From Flavobacteriales bacterium (GTDB lineage Bacteria; Bacteroidota; Bacteroidia; Flavobacteriales_E; Vicingaceae), in assembly GCA_020635825.1 (NCBI GenBank), contig JACJZA010000015.1:1-64000 (forward strand): DNA of 64,000 bases, written 5' to 3'. The translations under genes and the position numbers were made by a program. Of this stretch, positions 1 through 7,987 are shown piece after piece (the first letter of the stretch is position 1; the number at the start of each line of letters is the position of its first letter). The notes under the pieces are model-generated. The model saw only the letters and a list, made by a program, of their open reading frames with translations, was not told the DNA's origin and searched no databases.

Positions 1-1
1 A

Positions 2-73
2 CATTTAGATAATTTAATTAAGAAATTATTAAAAGTAAAAGGAGTGAACTCAGTTGAGAGAGTTGACGGATAA
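2..73 (+). CDS. C-terminal end of a RelA/SpoT-type (p)ppGpp synthetase/hydrolase (partial)
   Basis: Only the last 23 codons and the stop lie in the window; the 5' part is off the left edge. The tail (LLKVKGVNSVERVDG) has the hydrophobic-then-polar look of the final beta strand of an ACT domain, which ends RelA/SpoT proteins. Identification rests mainly on context: in Bacteroidota a bifunctional (p)ppGpp synthetase is commonly followed by a Fur-type regulator, a small STAS protein and purA, exactly as seen here. The protein would set the stringent-response alarmone level in the cytoplasm. The fragment alone cannot prove this. Confidence 0.6.
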   Translation, partial: HLDNLIKKLLKVKGVNSVERVDG

Positions 74-149
74 CAATTTTTCAACAAAGCATTAACATTT
101 GCTTTATCTAAGATGATTAATTAATACTTTTACTCTTTAACACTCCATC

Positions 150-596
150 ATGAGTACAAATAACGAAATTCAAGAAAAAGTAAAGAAAATTTTTTCTGAT
201 TATTTAGAAGAAAAAGGGCATAGAAAAACGCCTGAACGCTTTGCTATACTCCAGGAAATTTACTCCAACGACGATCATTTTGATGTAGAGGAGTTGTACA
301 TCTCCATGAAAAATAAAAAGTACCGAGTAAGTAGAGCGACGCTTTATAACACGATTGAATTATTGCTCGATGCCAGTTTGGTGCGCAAGCACCAATTTGG
401 TTCTAACATTGCTCAATTTGAGCGTTCTTTTGGTTCAAAACAACACGACCATATTATTTTGAGTAGTGGAGAAGTAATAGAGTTTTGTGACCCTAGAATT
501 CAGAACATTAAATCTACACTGGAAGAAATGTTTGATGTTAAAATTTTACACCACTCATTGAATTTTTATGCAGTAAAAAATCAAGAAACTAAATGA
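150..596 (+). CDS. Fur-family transcriptional regulator
   Basis: This is a 148-residue protein of usual Fur length. The N-terminal half carries the Fur winged-helix pattern, with HFDVEELY followed by the recognition-helix region RVSRATLYNTIELL. The C-terminal half has the dimerisation/metal domain pattern QHDHII...GEVIEFCDPRI. Fur proteins act as metal- or peroxide-responsive repressors. The CxxC structural zinc site normally found just after HDH is missing: the sequence there is IILSSGEV. The specific metal and regulon therefore cannot be assigned. The stop overlaps the next start (ATGA), implying translational coupling to the STAS gene. ATG at 150 is chosen because it gives the full N-terminal helix. 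Confidence 0.88.
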   Translation: MSTNNEIQEKVKKIFSDYLEEKGHRKTPERFAILQEIYSNDDHFDVEELYISMKNKKYRVSRATLYNTIELLLDASLVRKHQFGSNIAQFERSFGSKQHDHIILSSGEVIEFCDPRIQNIKSTLEEMFDVKILHHSLNFYAVKNQETK

Positions 597-952
597 GTTT
601 TTCTTACCAAATAGCAAAAGAAAATAATTTAATGATTGTCTCGTTAGAAGGAAATTTGATAGGCAAAGAACAAGTTTCGGATTTAATGAATGAGATTGTT
701 GATGGTTTAGAAAATGGAATTAAAAATGTTTTGGTTGACTTGTCAAACATGCAATACATGAACAGTACAGGTTTGAATATTTTAGTGAATATCCTTACCA
801 AAACTAGAAATAAAGATGGTGATGTTATCATTGCCAATGTGCCCGATAAAATCAATAAATTACTGATAATAACAAAATTAAATAGCGTGTTTAACATACA
901 AGCAACTGTTGAGCAAGCCAAAAAAGAATTGATTCAAGCATATGAAAGTTGA
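593..952 (+). CDS. STAS-domain protein (anti-sigma factor antagonist type)
   Basis: This 119-residue protein is essentially one STAS domain. The phosphorylatable region is VDLSNMQYMNSTGLNILV, where the Ser of the NSTGL motif matches the site that SpoIIAA-type antagonists use. Such proteins switch partner-binding through Ser phosphorylation by a kinase and dephosphorylation by a PP2C/SpoIIE phosphatase. A TPR-SpoIIE phosphatase is encoded at 15.8 kb, but nothing in the sequence shows they interact. The gene overlaps fur by 4 nt and purA by 11 nt, so it sits inside a tightly packed operon. No RsbW-type kinase gene is adjacent. Confidence 0.85.
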   Translation: MSFSYQIAKENNLMIVSLEGNLIGKEQVSDLMNEIVDGLENGIKNVLVDLSNMQYMNSTGLNILVNILTKTRNKDGDVIIANVPDKINKLLIITKLNSVFNIQATVEQAKKELIQAYES

Positions 953-2222
953 TGTTTTATTAGGTCTTCAATGGGGAGACGAAGGAAAAGGTAAAATTGT
1001 GGATGTTTTAACACCACAATACAATATTATTGGAAGATTTCAAGGGGGTCCGAATGCAGGACATACCTTAGAATTTGAAAATATCAAACATGTGTTGCAT
1101 ACTATTCCTTCGGGAATTTTTCATGATGGAGTGATTAATGTTGTTGGAAATGGCGTGGTAATCGACCCTGTTATTTTAAAGCAGGAAATAGACAAGTTAG
1201 TAGCTATGAATGTGGATGTAAACAAGAAAATGTATGTTTCTAAAAAGGCACATTTAATTTTACCTACACACCGATTAATTGATGCCGCCTCGGAGAAAAC
1301 AAAAGGGAAGGAAAAGATAGGTTCTACCTTAAAAGGAATTGGACCAACTTATATGGATAAAACCGGTAGAAATGGATTGAGAGTGGGTGATATTTTTGAA
1401 AATAACTTCAAAGAAAAGTATCAAGCTTTAGTGGAAAAACACAAGCAAATTTTAAAATTCCACGAATATGAATACAATTTAACAGAGCTTGAACCTGCAT
1501 TTTTTGAAGGGGTAGAAACCATTAAGGGTTTAACTGTTATTGATAGCGAACATTATTTGAATAATGAGCTAAAAAACAACAAAAAAATATTAGCCGAAGG
1601 AGCTCAAGGAACATTATTAGATGTTGATTTTGGTTCTTATCCTTTTGTAACTTCATCAAACACTACTACTGCCGGAACTTGTACAGGTTTAGGAATTGCT
1701 CCTAACAAAATAGGAGAAGTGTTTGGTATTTTTAAGGCCTATTGTACCAGAGTAGGAAGTGGACCTTTTCCAACAGAGCTGGACAATGAGGTAGGAGAAG
1801 AAATCAGAAAAGCAGGATTTGAATTTGGAGCTACAACCGGTCGTCCAAGAAGATGTGGTTGGATAGATTTACCGGCATTAAAATATGCCATCATGATTAA
1901 TGGTGTAACTCAACTTTGTATGATGAAAGCTGATGTATTGGACGGATTTGATACCATTAAAATCTGTACTCATTACATCATCAATGGCGAAAAGGTAGAT
2001 TACATGCCTTACGATATTGTTTCACAAAAGGTAGAACCTGTTTATGTGGAGCGTAAAGGTTGGAAAACCGACTTAACTCAACTTTCATCAATTGATGAGA
2101 TACCAACAGAATTGAATGATTACATTGAGTTTTTGGAAAAAGAATTGAATGTTCCAATTACCATTGTTTCGGTAGGACCGAATAGAAAACAAACTTTGTT
2201 GAGACAAAATATTTTGGTATAA
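942..2222 (+). CDS. purA: Adenylosuccinate synthase
   Basis: At 426 residues this is the usual length for PurA, which joins IMP and aspartate using GTP in the first committed step of AMP synthesis. Visible signatures are the GTP-binding GDEGKGK near residue 12, GPNAGHT, GIGPTYMDKTGRNGLR, and the C-terminal TTGRPRRCGWIDL that binds IMP. It overlaps the end of the STAS gene by 11 nt. No recognisable terminator lies directly after the stop; the first hairpin with a T-rich tail is at 2273, inside the following gene. Confidence 0.97.
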   Translation: MKVDVLLGLQWGDEGKGKIVDVLTPQYNIIGRFQGGPNAGHTLEFENIKHVLHTIPSGIFHDGVINVVGNGVVIDPVILKQEIDKLVAMNVDVNKKMYVSKKAHLILPTHRLIDAASEKTKGKEKIGSTLKGIGPTYMDKTGRNGLRVGDIFENNFKEKYQALVEKHKQILKFHEYEYNLTELEPAFFEGVETIKGLTVIDSEHYLNNELKNNKKILAEGAQGTLLDVDFGSYPFVTSSNTTTAGTCTGLGIAPNKIGEVFGIFKAYCTRVGSGPFPTELDNEVGEEIRKAGFEFGATTGRPRRCGWIDLPALKYAIMINGVTQLCMMKADVLDGFDTIKICTHYIINGEKVDYMPYDIVSQKVEPVYVERKGWKTDLTQLSSIDEIPTELNDYIEFLEKELNVPITIVSVGPNRKQTLLRQNILV

Positions 2223-2240
2223 ATACCGTATACTCTATCA

Positions 2241-3821
2241 GTGAACATTTGCTTACATAAAAATAAACTAGTCCCCGTAATCATTGCGGGGTCTTTTCTT
2301 TTTATTGCCTCCCTTTTTAGCACGAATTTAAAAGCTCAGCAAAAACAAGAGCAAATAGAAATATTAAATGCCAACACTTTAGAGTACGATGAAAGTTTAG
2401 GGACAAAAGCCAAGCGACTGATTGGTGATGTACAGTTTAAGCACAAAGATGCTTTAATGTATTGTGATAGTGCCTATTTTTATTCTGAAAGTAATACCAT
2501 GGATGCCTATGGGCATGTAAAAATTACCCAAGGCGATTCTTTGCAATTGTTTGGCGATTCTCTTTTTTACAGTGGTGTGACTCAAAAAGCATTGTTGCGA
2601 AGCAATATTCGATTAATCAATAAGGATGTAACACTTACTACTTCTTATTTGGATTACGACAGAACACAAAACATGGCTTATTATTACAGTGGAGGTAAAG
2701 TGGTAAGTGCCAAAGAAAATACCACCTTAACCAGCCAATTAGGTTATTATTATGCCGATAGTAAATCCTTTTTCTTTAAAAATGACGTAGTGTTGGTTCA
2801 CCCGGATTATAAGATTGAAAGTGATACCTTACAATATGCCTCCAACAGTAAAATTGTTACTTTTTTAGGACCAACAACCATCACCAGTAAAAACGACTTT
2901 ATTTATTGCGAAAATGGTTGGTATAATACCAATAGCAATGTATCTAAGTTTTTCAAAAACTCCTACCTATATTCTGATAATAAAATAATTACCGGAGATA
3001 CTTTGTATTACGAACGTGAAACCGGCTATGGGAACATTCGTTGCAATGGAGCAATTAACGATACCGTTCAGGATATTATTTTGCAAGGAGATTTAATCTA
3101 TCTATTTCAGCAAAAGGACAGTGTAATGATTACCAAAGAAGCCCTGATGATGCAATTGTTTGAAAAGGATACGTTGTTTTTGCATGCCGACAGTTTTTTT
3201 GTTTCTACCCGGTTTTTAAAAAATGATTCATTACCCAACCAAACTGATACGATAAGAAATTTGTTGGCTTACCATGGTGTAAAGTTCTTTAAATCGGATA
3301 TGCAAGGAAAGGCTGATTCTTTGGTGTATAATTTTTCTGATTCTACGGTTAATTTTTATCACGACCCTATTATTTGGTCGAAAGAAAACCAGTTGACGGC
3401 TTTGTTTATTTACCTGCAAATGAAAGACGGTAAAATTGATGCCATTTACCTGAACGATGAAGCTTTTATCATCTCTAAAGCTGATTCTTTGTTTGAACAT
3501 TTTAACCAAATTTCTGGGGATAAGATTATAGGCTACTTTAAAGACAGAAGTTTGCATAAAATAAGGGTACTAGAAAATGCAAAAACCATTTACTATGCTC
3601 GTGATGATGAAGGGAAATACATAGGAGTAAACAAAGCAGAAGGAAACGATATGCTCATTTTTTTGGAGGACAACCAATTGAGTTCACTCACTTTTATAAA
3701 AGACCCCGAAGCTATTTTATACCCTATAAAAGAGCCATCACCCAAAGATGTAACCTTAAAAGGGTTTAACTGGAGAATTAAAGAAAGACCCAATAATCGA
3801 TTTGATATTTTTACGAGGTAA
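2241..3821 (+). CDS. OstA/LptA-like periplasmic protein
   Basis: The 526-residue protein starts at GTG and has a signal peptide (hydrophobic VPVIIAGSFLFIASLF, probable cleavage near LKAQ). The rest is a repetitive beta-rich chain with recurring blocks such as KHKDALMYCDSAYFY, SDTLQYASNSKIVTFLG and DFIYCENGWY. This is the pattern of the OstA/LptA beta-jellyroll family, which bridges the periplasm in lipopolysaccharide transport. Bacteroidota encode long OstA-like proteins of this size; the role here is inferred from that family. It lies 18 nt after purA. The start codon is not certain, but no better downstream start keeps the signal peptide. Confidence 0.72.
   Translation: MNICLHKNKLVPVIIAGSFLFIASLFSTNLKAQQKQEQIEILNANTLEYDESLGTKAKRLIGDVQFKHKDALMYCDSAYFYSESNTMDAYGHVKITQGDSLQLFGDSLFYSGVTQKALLRSNIRLINKDVTLTTSYLDYDRTQNMAYYYSGGKVVSAKENTTLTSQLGYYYADSKSFFFKNDVVLVHPDYKIESDTLQYASNSKIVTFLGPTTITSKNDFIYCENGWYNTNSNVSKFFKNSYLYSDNKIITGDTLYYERETGYGNIRCNGAINDTVQDIILQGDLIYLFQQKDSVMITKEALMMQLFEKDTLFLHADSFFVSTRFLKNDSLPNQTDTIRNLLAYHGVKFFKSDMQGKADSLVYNFSDSTVNFYHDPIIWSKENQLTALFIYLQMKDGKIDAIYLNDEAFIISKADSLFEHFNQISGDKIIGYFKDRSLHKIRVLENAKTIYYARDDEGKYIGVNKAEGNDMLIFLEDNQLSSLTFIKDPEAILYPIKEPSPKDVTLKGFNWRIKERPNNRFDIFTR
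2273..2303 (+). terminator. Terminator-like hairpin inside the signal-peptide coding region
   Basis: CCCCGTAA and TTGCGGGG (8 bp with one wobble) flank a 3-nt loop at 2273-2291, followed by a T-rich tract to 2303. It is shaped like an intrinsic terminator for purA but lies 32 nt inside the next reading frame. It could attenuate read-through into the OstA-like gene. Confidence 0.45.
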
Positions 3822-3849
3822 CGGTTTGGATTAAGAGGGGATTAGTCCT

Positions 3850-5028
3850 TTAATTTTTGTTAGCATTATATTTATTAATATAAAAATTGGGCTCATATTT
3901 CGCATGATTAAATGAGGTTCCTTTACTACATGAATTAATAAAATCTTCAATCAATAGAAGATGTTCCGAGTAAAGTTCTAATTGTCTTTTAAGTTCAAGA
4001 GTGTCGGGTTGAGTAAATTGATCTTTGTATAAATACCTTAGAAGATAACCTGAGGTATAACTTTCATGTCCAAATTCTTCTTTAGCAGAAGCGTGTATGG
4101 TTGTAGTATTGGTAATACCACTGAAGAAATTAAAAGGTTTATTTTCTCTTGTATTTGCAAGCATCAAAATAGGTAGGGAATAATCTTTTTCATATTGACT
4201 CATCAAGCTGTCTAGTTTTGGCCACATTTCTTTTATTTTAGTCGAATCCCAAAACTCTAATGTCGTTTCCATTGACACAAAGGCATTTGCCCAGCCTTGC
4301 TCATGCAAAAATGAAAAACCTATTTGTGCGCCCAAACTATGACCAATGTAATAAACTTCATTGCTAGTAGTTAAAGAACGAGCAAACTCAATTACTCTTT
4401 TGGTTAAATTAATATCTTCCTTTTCACTGCCTTCTGAATATCCGTAAGTCTCATTTTTATAAGGTAAATGGTAATTAGACGATACAACAATATAGCCTCT
4501 TGATGCAAAATATTCGGCTAAAACAAAATTCTCATCAGAAAGTCCTTGTGCACCATGATGGTAAATGATAATCGGTAAGTTAGAATTAATAGGATTTTTG
4601 CTATAATAAGACCTTGTTTTGTAATTTTTAATCGTATCAAGTACATCAAAATAGGAATATTGACCATAGTTAATAGGATCAAAGTTTACAAAATCTTCTT
4701 GAATGTTGTACCAAACAAAAGCAGAATCCATTTTTTGGCATAAAGGATTATATACACTTAATAAATTACTATCAAGATTTCTTTTTCTAAAATCACAAAC
4801 CATAAGCTTGTCATTTTTCGTTGGTTCTGCTATTGGTTGCCATATTTGTAGAAATAAAGGAGTATCCCCCTCATATTCATATTGAGCGTATTTTTCGTCC
4901 GTACAAAATATTATTGAATCGTAAAACCCAACGGTGTAATCGCCAAGTTGAATATTATCATAGAATGATGATTGAGCAATTACAGTTAAGCTGGTAAGGT
5001 AGAAAAATAAAGAAGTAAGTAGTTTCAT
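3850..5028 (-). CDS. Exported alpha/beta hydrolase
   Basis: A 392-residue protein with an N-terminal signal peptide (LLTSLFFYLTSLTVIAQ). The alpha/beta-hydrolase core contains the oxyanion-region motif YHHGAQG and the nucleophile elbow GHSLGAQ around residues 229-235, with Ser231 as the probable nucleophile. A late HESYTSGYLL segment may carry the catalytic His. The fold resembles dienelactone-hydrolase or platelet-activating-factor acetylhydrolase relatives, but the substrate cannot be read from sequence. It is transcribed convergently with the OstA-like gene, 28 nt apart, and appears monocistronic. Confidence 0.75.
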   Translation of the reverse strand: MKLLTSLFFYLTSLTVIAQSSFYDNIQLGDYTVGFYDSIIFCTDEKYAQYEYEGDTPLFLQIWQPIAEPTKNDKLMVCDFRKRNLDSNLLSVYNPLCQKMDSAFVWYNIQEDFVNFDPINYGQYSYFDVLDTIKNYKTRSYYSKNPINSNLPIIIYHHGAQGLSDENFVLAEYFASRGYIVVSSNYHLPYKNETYGYSEGSEKEDINLTKRVIEFARSLTTSNEVYYIGHSLGAQIGFSFLHEQGWANAFVSMETTLEFWDSTKIKEMWPKLDSLMSQYEKDYSLPILMLANTRENKPFNFFSGITNTTTIHASAKEEFGHESYTSGYLLRYLYKDQFTQPDTLELKRQLELYSEHLLLIEDFINSCSKGTSFNHAKYEPNFYINKYNANKN

Positions 5029-5054
5029 ATAGTTTATTAATGTTAACGGTTTGG

Positions 5055-5080
5055 CTAAACTGCGTTTTAATGCAGTTTAG
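5055..5080. other. Inverted repeat between two minus-strand genes
   Basis: CTAAACTGC and GCAGTTTAG form a perfect 9-bp stem with an 8-nt loop. There is no T run on the minus strand, so it is a weak terminator candidate for the gene at 5092-5823. A T-rich stretch follows only in the plus direction. Confidence 0.45.
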
Positions 5081-5091
5081 GTTTTGTTAGA

Positions 5092-5823
5092 CTATGTTTT
5101 TTCATTTTTCATATTTAGTATCACATCCTTTCTACTCTTCCAATCAACCATCTGTAGTCCGCCTTGTTTGAATGATTCAGATAGTTTTTTATTTATTATA
5201 TCTACAATTCGTCTCATATCAGAATGAGTTTGACTTAAATTAATTTCATTCTCATAATTCTTTTTCAATGTATCAGTCTCAAGCTTAATATCATTGATAT
5301 ATTCTAAATAACCATTTTGAGAGTGTTGTTTGAATTCAATGTTTTTTATGTTGAATATACCACTAATCCATAATGTCGTGAAAACTTCGTTTTTCTCAAT
5401 GTCATTTACAGTCCATTTTAAGGCTCCAAAGATTGGTCTCCCATTATCAATCATTTTTACATGTGTCTTTTCTAAATTTAAGTCTACGTGTTGGATAGCA
5501 TCTCGAAATTTTTCTAGGTGGTCTAATTCATAGATAATACTATCTTCAGGAGGATTGAGAGCCTTATATAATTTAACAAATCGTTGACAGTGGTCAATAA
5601 AGGACCAAGCATAATTGAATGCTATAAAATGTTTCTTGGAATCTAAACCCTTTGAAGTTTTTTCAAGTTGTTCAATTAACTGACAATATGTGTAATCCGC
5701 CATTTCGAGTGTAAATCGAAGCGAATCAAAAATCATTAATTGCTTGGAGTTTAATTCTTTTGGGAGAAAGTGTAAAGGAGAATCTGATTTCAATATGAAC
5801 TCCATGTCTTCATTAATTTTCAA
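5092..5823 (-). CDS. Hypothetical cytoplasmic protein, possible HEPN-like fold
   Basis: A 243-residue protein, helical and soluble with no signal or TM segment. I do not recognise its family. The middle contains KFRDAIQHVDLNL; R-x4-H (RDAIQH) matches the RX4-6H pattern of HEPN domains, and the surrounding predicted helices (FAFNYAWSFIDHC..., LDHLEKFRDAIQ) fit a four-helix HEPN bundle. This is a hint only. It stands alone, with a hairpin after its stop, and no partner nucleotidyltransferase is visible next to it. Confidence 0.6.
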   Translation of the reverse strand: MKINEDMEFILKSDSPLHFLPKELNSKQLMIFDSLRFTLEMADYTYCQLIEQLEKTSKGLDSKKHFIAFNYAWSFIDHCQRFVKLYKALNPPEDSIIYELDHLEKFRDAIQHVDLNLEKTHVKMIDNGRPIFGALKWTVNDIEKNEVFTTLWISGIFNIKNIEFKQHSQNGYLEYINDIKLETDTLKKNYENEINLSQTHSDMRRIVDIINKKLSESFKQGGLQMVDWKSRKDVILNMKNEKT

Positions 5824-5892
5824 TATTGCCTAACATCCGAATAAAGAACACTAATATTCTTTATTACCGTTTGTAGTCGTTTATAATTAATT

Positions 5893-7860
5893 CTATTCTT
5901 TTATAAACTTACTTTGAGTTATTCTTGTTTCAGTTTTTATAGTCATAAAATACATTCCTTTGCTAAGGCCTGCTACATTTATCCATCCATTTTGTTCGTT
6001 GTTAATGGTTCTCACTAATGAACCATTAATGTTGTAAATGCTAATCTGTTCAATTTGTTCTGTTGTTTCAATTCTTAAAACATCTTTAACCGGGTTAGGA
6101 TATATGGAAAGTTGGGAGTTGTTTTTTATAGAAGAAACAGCTGTTAAACTATTGGAGCAATCAATGTCGTCAGGGAAATAATGAAAAACAGATGTTCCAT
6201 TAATTTGTTTAGAGCAGGGTAAAAACCCAAATAAATAATCTACCGGAGTAGTTTTATTATCAGATTGAAAAAAGAAAGAGGCGTTGGGTCCAATCCCTTC
6301 AATAAATGTCAGGTATTCGTTAATAAATCCACCTCCATATAGGTAGTCAAGAACAATTCTTTTTCTTCCATTTATGGTATCAACATTGGTTACAATAGCA
6401 TTGGTGGGAGTTGAAAATCTAACCACAAAAGTGTCTCCAATGTTCAGGTTTAAATCCATGATTAAATACTCACTGGTATCTTCAATGCTTTTATACCATG
6501 CTCTGGTATTGGTAGAATCTTGTCTGATATGACCTGCCAATTCAAATTGAGAGCTAAATTGTTCTTTGTAATAAACATTGTTATAAGCCTGACTTTTAGC
6601 AGCAGTATCTCCACTTATTAATACTAAATCTGTCCAAGAATAATCCCAAACTTCATGAACCATATTAAAAATAGTAGAATCACCACTGTTATGTATTGGC
6701 AAAACAACAGGAGCAGGGCAATTAATCAATATAGGTAGATTAGAATTGTTGAAGTTTCCTGTTCCTAATAATCCTCCATCATTATATCCCCAGGTTTTTA
6801 GCTCACCATTATTATCAATAGACATACCGCAATACCCACCTGAACTTATGTATTTTATGTTTGACAATGAACTTAATTGAACAGGAGAGGTAATCATAAA
6901 AGTATTGTTCCCCTGAGCCAATTCTCCATCGTAATTATAGCCCCAACCCCAAACGGATTCATCTAACTTAATAGCAAGCATATGAGAGTTACCTGCATCT
7001 ATTTTTGCCCAATTTGTTTGTGTGCCAATTTGTTCAGGAATAGGGTGATAACTAGAGTTATTTCCTAAACCAAGTTGTCCATAATCATTGCGACCCCAAC
7101 CCCAAAGAGTATTGTTGGTTTTGGTAGCAAATGAAAAATCGCCTCCAACTGTAATGTTTGCCCAATCTGTATCAGATCCAATTTTGGTTGGGATTAATTT
7201 ATTGGTATTATCATTAAAAAACCCTAATTGATAGTAGTTGTTTCTTCCCCAAGACCAAAGAGTTCCATTTGTTTTTATGGCTAAACAATGTTGACTACCT
7301 GTAGCAATTTTATCCCAATCAGTATCGGTGCCAATTTGTGTTGGAACATGCGCATCTGTTGTTGAGTTTATACCTAATTGACCATACTGATTGTTTCCCC
7401 AAGCCCATAATGTTCCGTCAGTTTTAATAGCTAAAGTATGATGAGGTCCTAGAGCAACATCTTTCCAAATGGTATCATTACCAATTTTGGTAGGTTCATT
7501 TATTGAGATGATTGAATTATTTCCTAATTGCCCAAAAGTATTTAGTCCCCATGCCCATAGTGTTCCATCGGTTTTAATAGCCATCGAATGTTTACCTCCG
7601 GTTCCATCAGCAATTACAGCATTTTCACTTACTGCTAGCTTCAACCAATTATTTTCAACACCAATTTGCATTGGAATACTTGAGGGAGAGTTGGTGCTGT
7701 TTCCTAATTGACCATCATTATTCCATCCCCACATCCAAAGTGTACCGTTTGATTTAATAGCTCCTGAATGAATTTTTCCGGCAGCTACTGATTGCCAACA
7801 TTGTGCAAAAGCAAATAAGTGGAAAACAATTGTGATAAAGAGTAAAACTGCTTTTTTCAT
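5893..7860 (-). CDS. Secreted RCC1-repeat protein with T9SS sorting domain
   Basis: The 655-residue protein begins with a signal peptide (AVLLFITIVFHLFAFAQ). Residues about 25-400 hold a series of RCC1/BNR-type propeller repeats, each with the core IKTDGTLWAWGxNxxGQLG. A linker region (about 400-575) with a beta-rich domain follows. The C-terminal about 70 residues are a T9SS type A sorting domain, starting YPNPVKDVLRIETTEQ and ending with MYFMTIKTETRITQSKFIKE. It would pass the inner membrane by Sec and the outer membrane by the type IX system, which removes the C-terminal domain. Ligand or function of the propeller is unknown. Its C-terminal domain is nearly identical to that of the next gene upstream. 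Confidence 0.9.
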   Translation of the reverse strand: MKKAVLLFITIVFHLFAFAQCWQSVAAGKIHSGAIKSNGTLWMWGWNNDGQLGNSTNSPSSIPMQIGVENNWLKLAVSENAVIADGTGGKHSMAIKTDGTLWAWGLNTFGQLGNNSIISINEPTKIGNDTIWKDVALGPHHTLAIKTDGTLWAWGNNQYGQLGINSTTDAHVPTQIGTDTDWDKIATGSQHCLAIKTNGTLWSWGRNNYYQLGFFNDNTNKLIPTKIGSDTDWANITVGGDFSFATKTNNTLWGWGRNDYGQLGLGNNSSYHPIPEQIGTQTNWAKIDAGNSHMLAIKLDESVWGWGYNYDGELAQGNNTFMITSPVQLSSLSNIKYISSGGYCGMSIDNNGELKTWGYNDGGLLGTGNFNNSNLPILINCPAPVVLPIHNSGDSTIFNMVHEVWDYSWTDLVLISGDTAAKSQAYNNVYYKEQFSSQFELAGHIRQDSTNTRAWYKSIEDTSEYLIMDLNLNIGDTFVVRFSTPTNAIVTNVDTINGRKRIVLDYLYGGGFINEYLTFIEGIGPNASFFFQSDNKTTPVDYLFGFLPCSKQINGTSVFHYFPDDIDCSNSLTAVSSIKNNSQLSIYPNPVKDVLRIETTEQIEQISIYNINGSLVRTINNEQNGWINVAGLSKGMYFMTIKTETRITQSKFIKE

Positions 7861-7930
7861 GAGCTTAGATATTTAGTACTTCGAAACTTTACCAAATATA
7901 ATCAATAAAAAACAGTAGAGTCATAAAATG

Positions 7931-7964
7931 AAAAGAGCCTGAGAAAAATTCTGCAGGCCCTTTT
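7931..7964 (-). terminator. Intrinsic terminator after the LamG gene
   Basis: On the minus strand AAAAGGGCCTG pairs with CAGGCTCTTTT around a 12-nt loop, with one mismatch, and ends in a T run. It lies 24 nt past the stop of the gene at 7988-11437. Confidence 0.7.
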
Positions 7965-7987
7965 GCTATGAAAAAAAACTACTCTAC

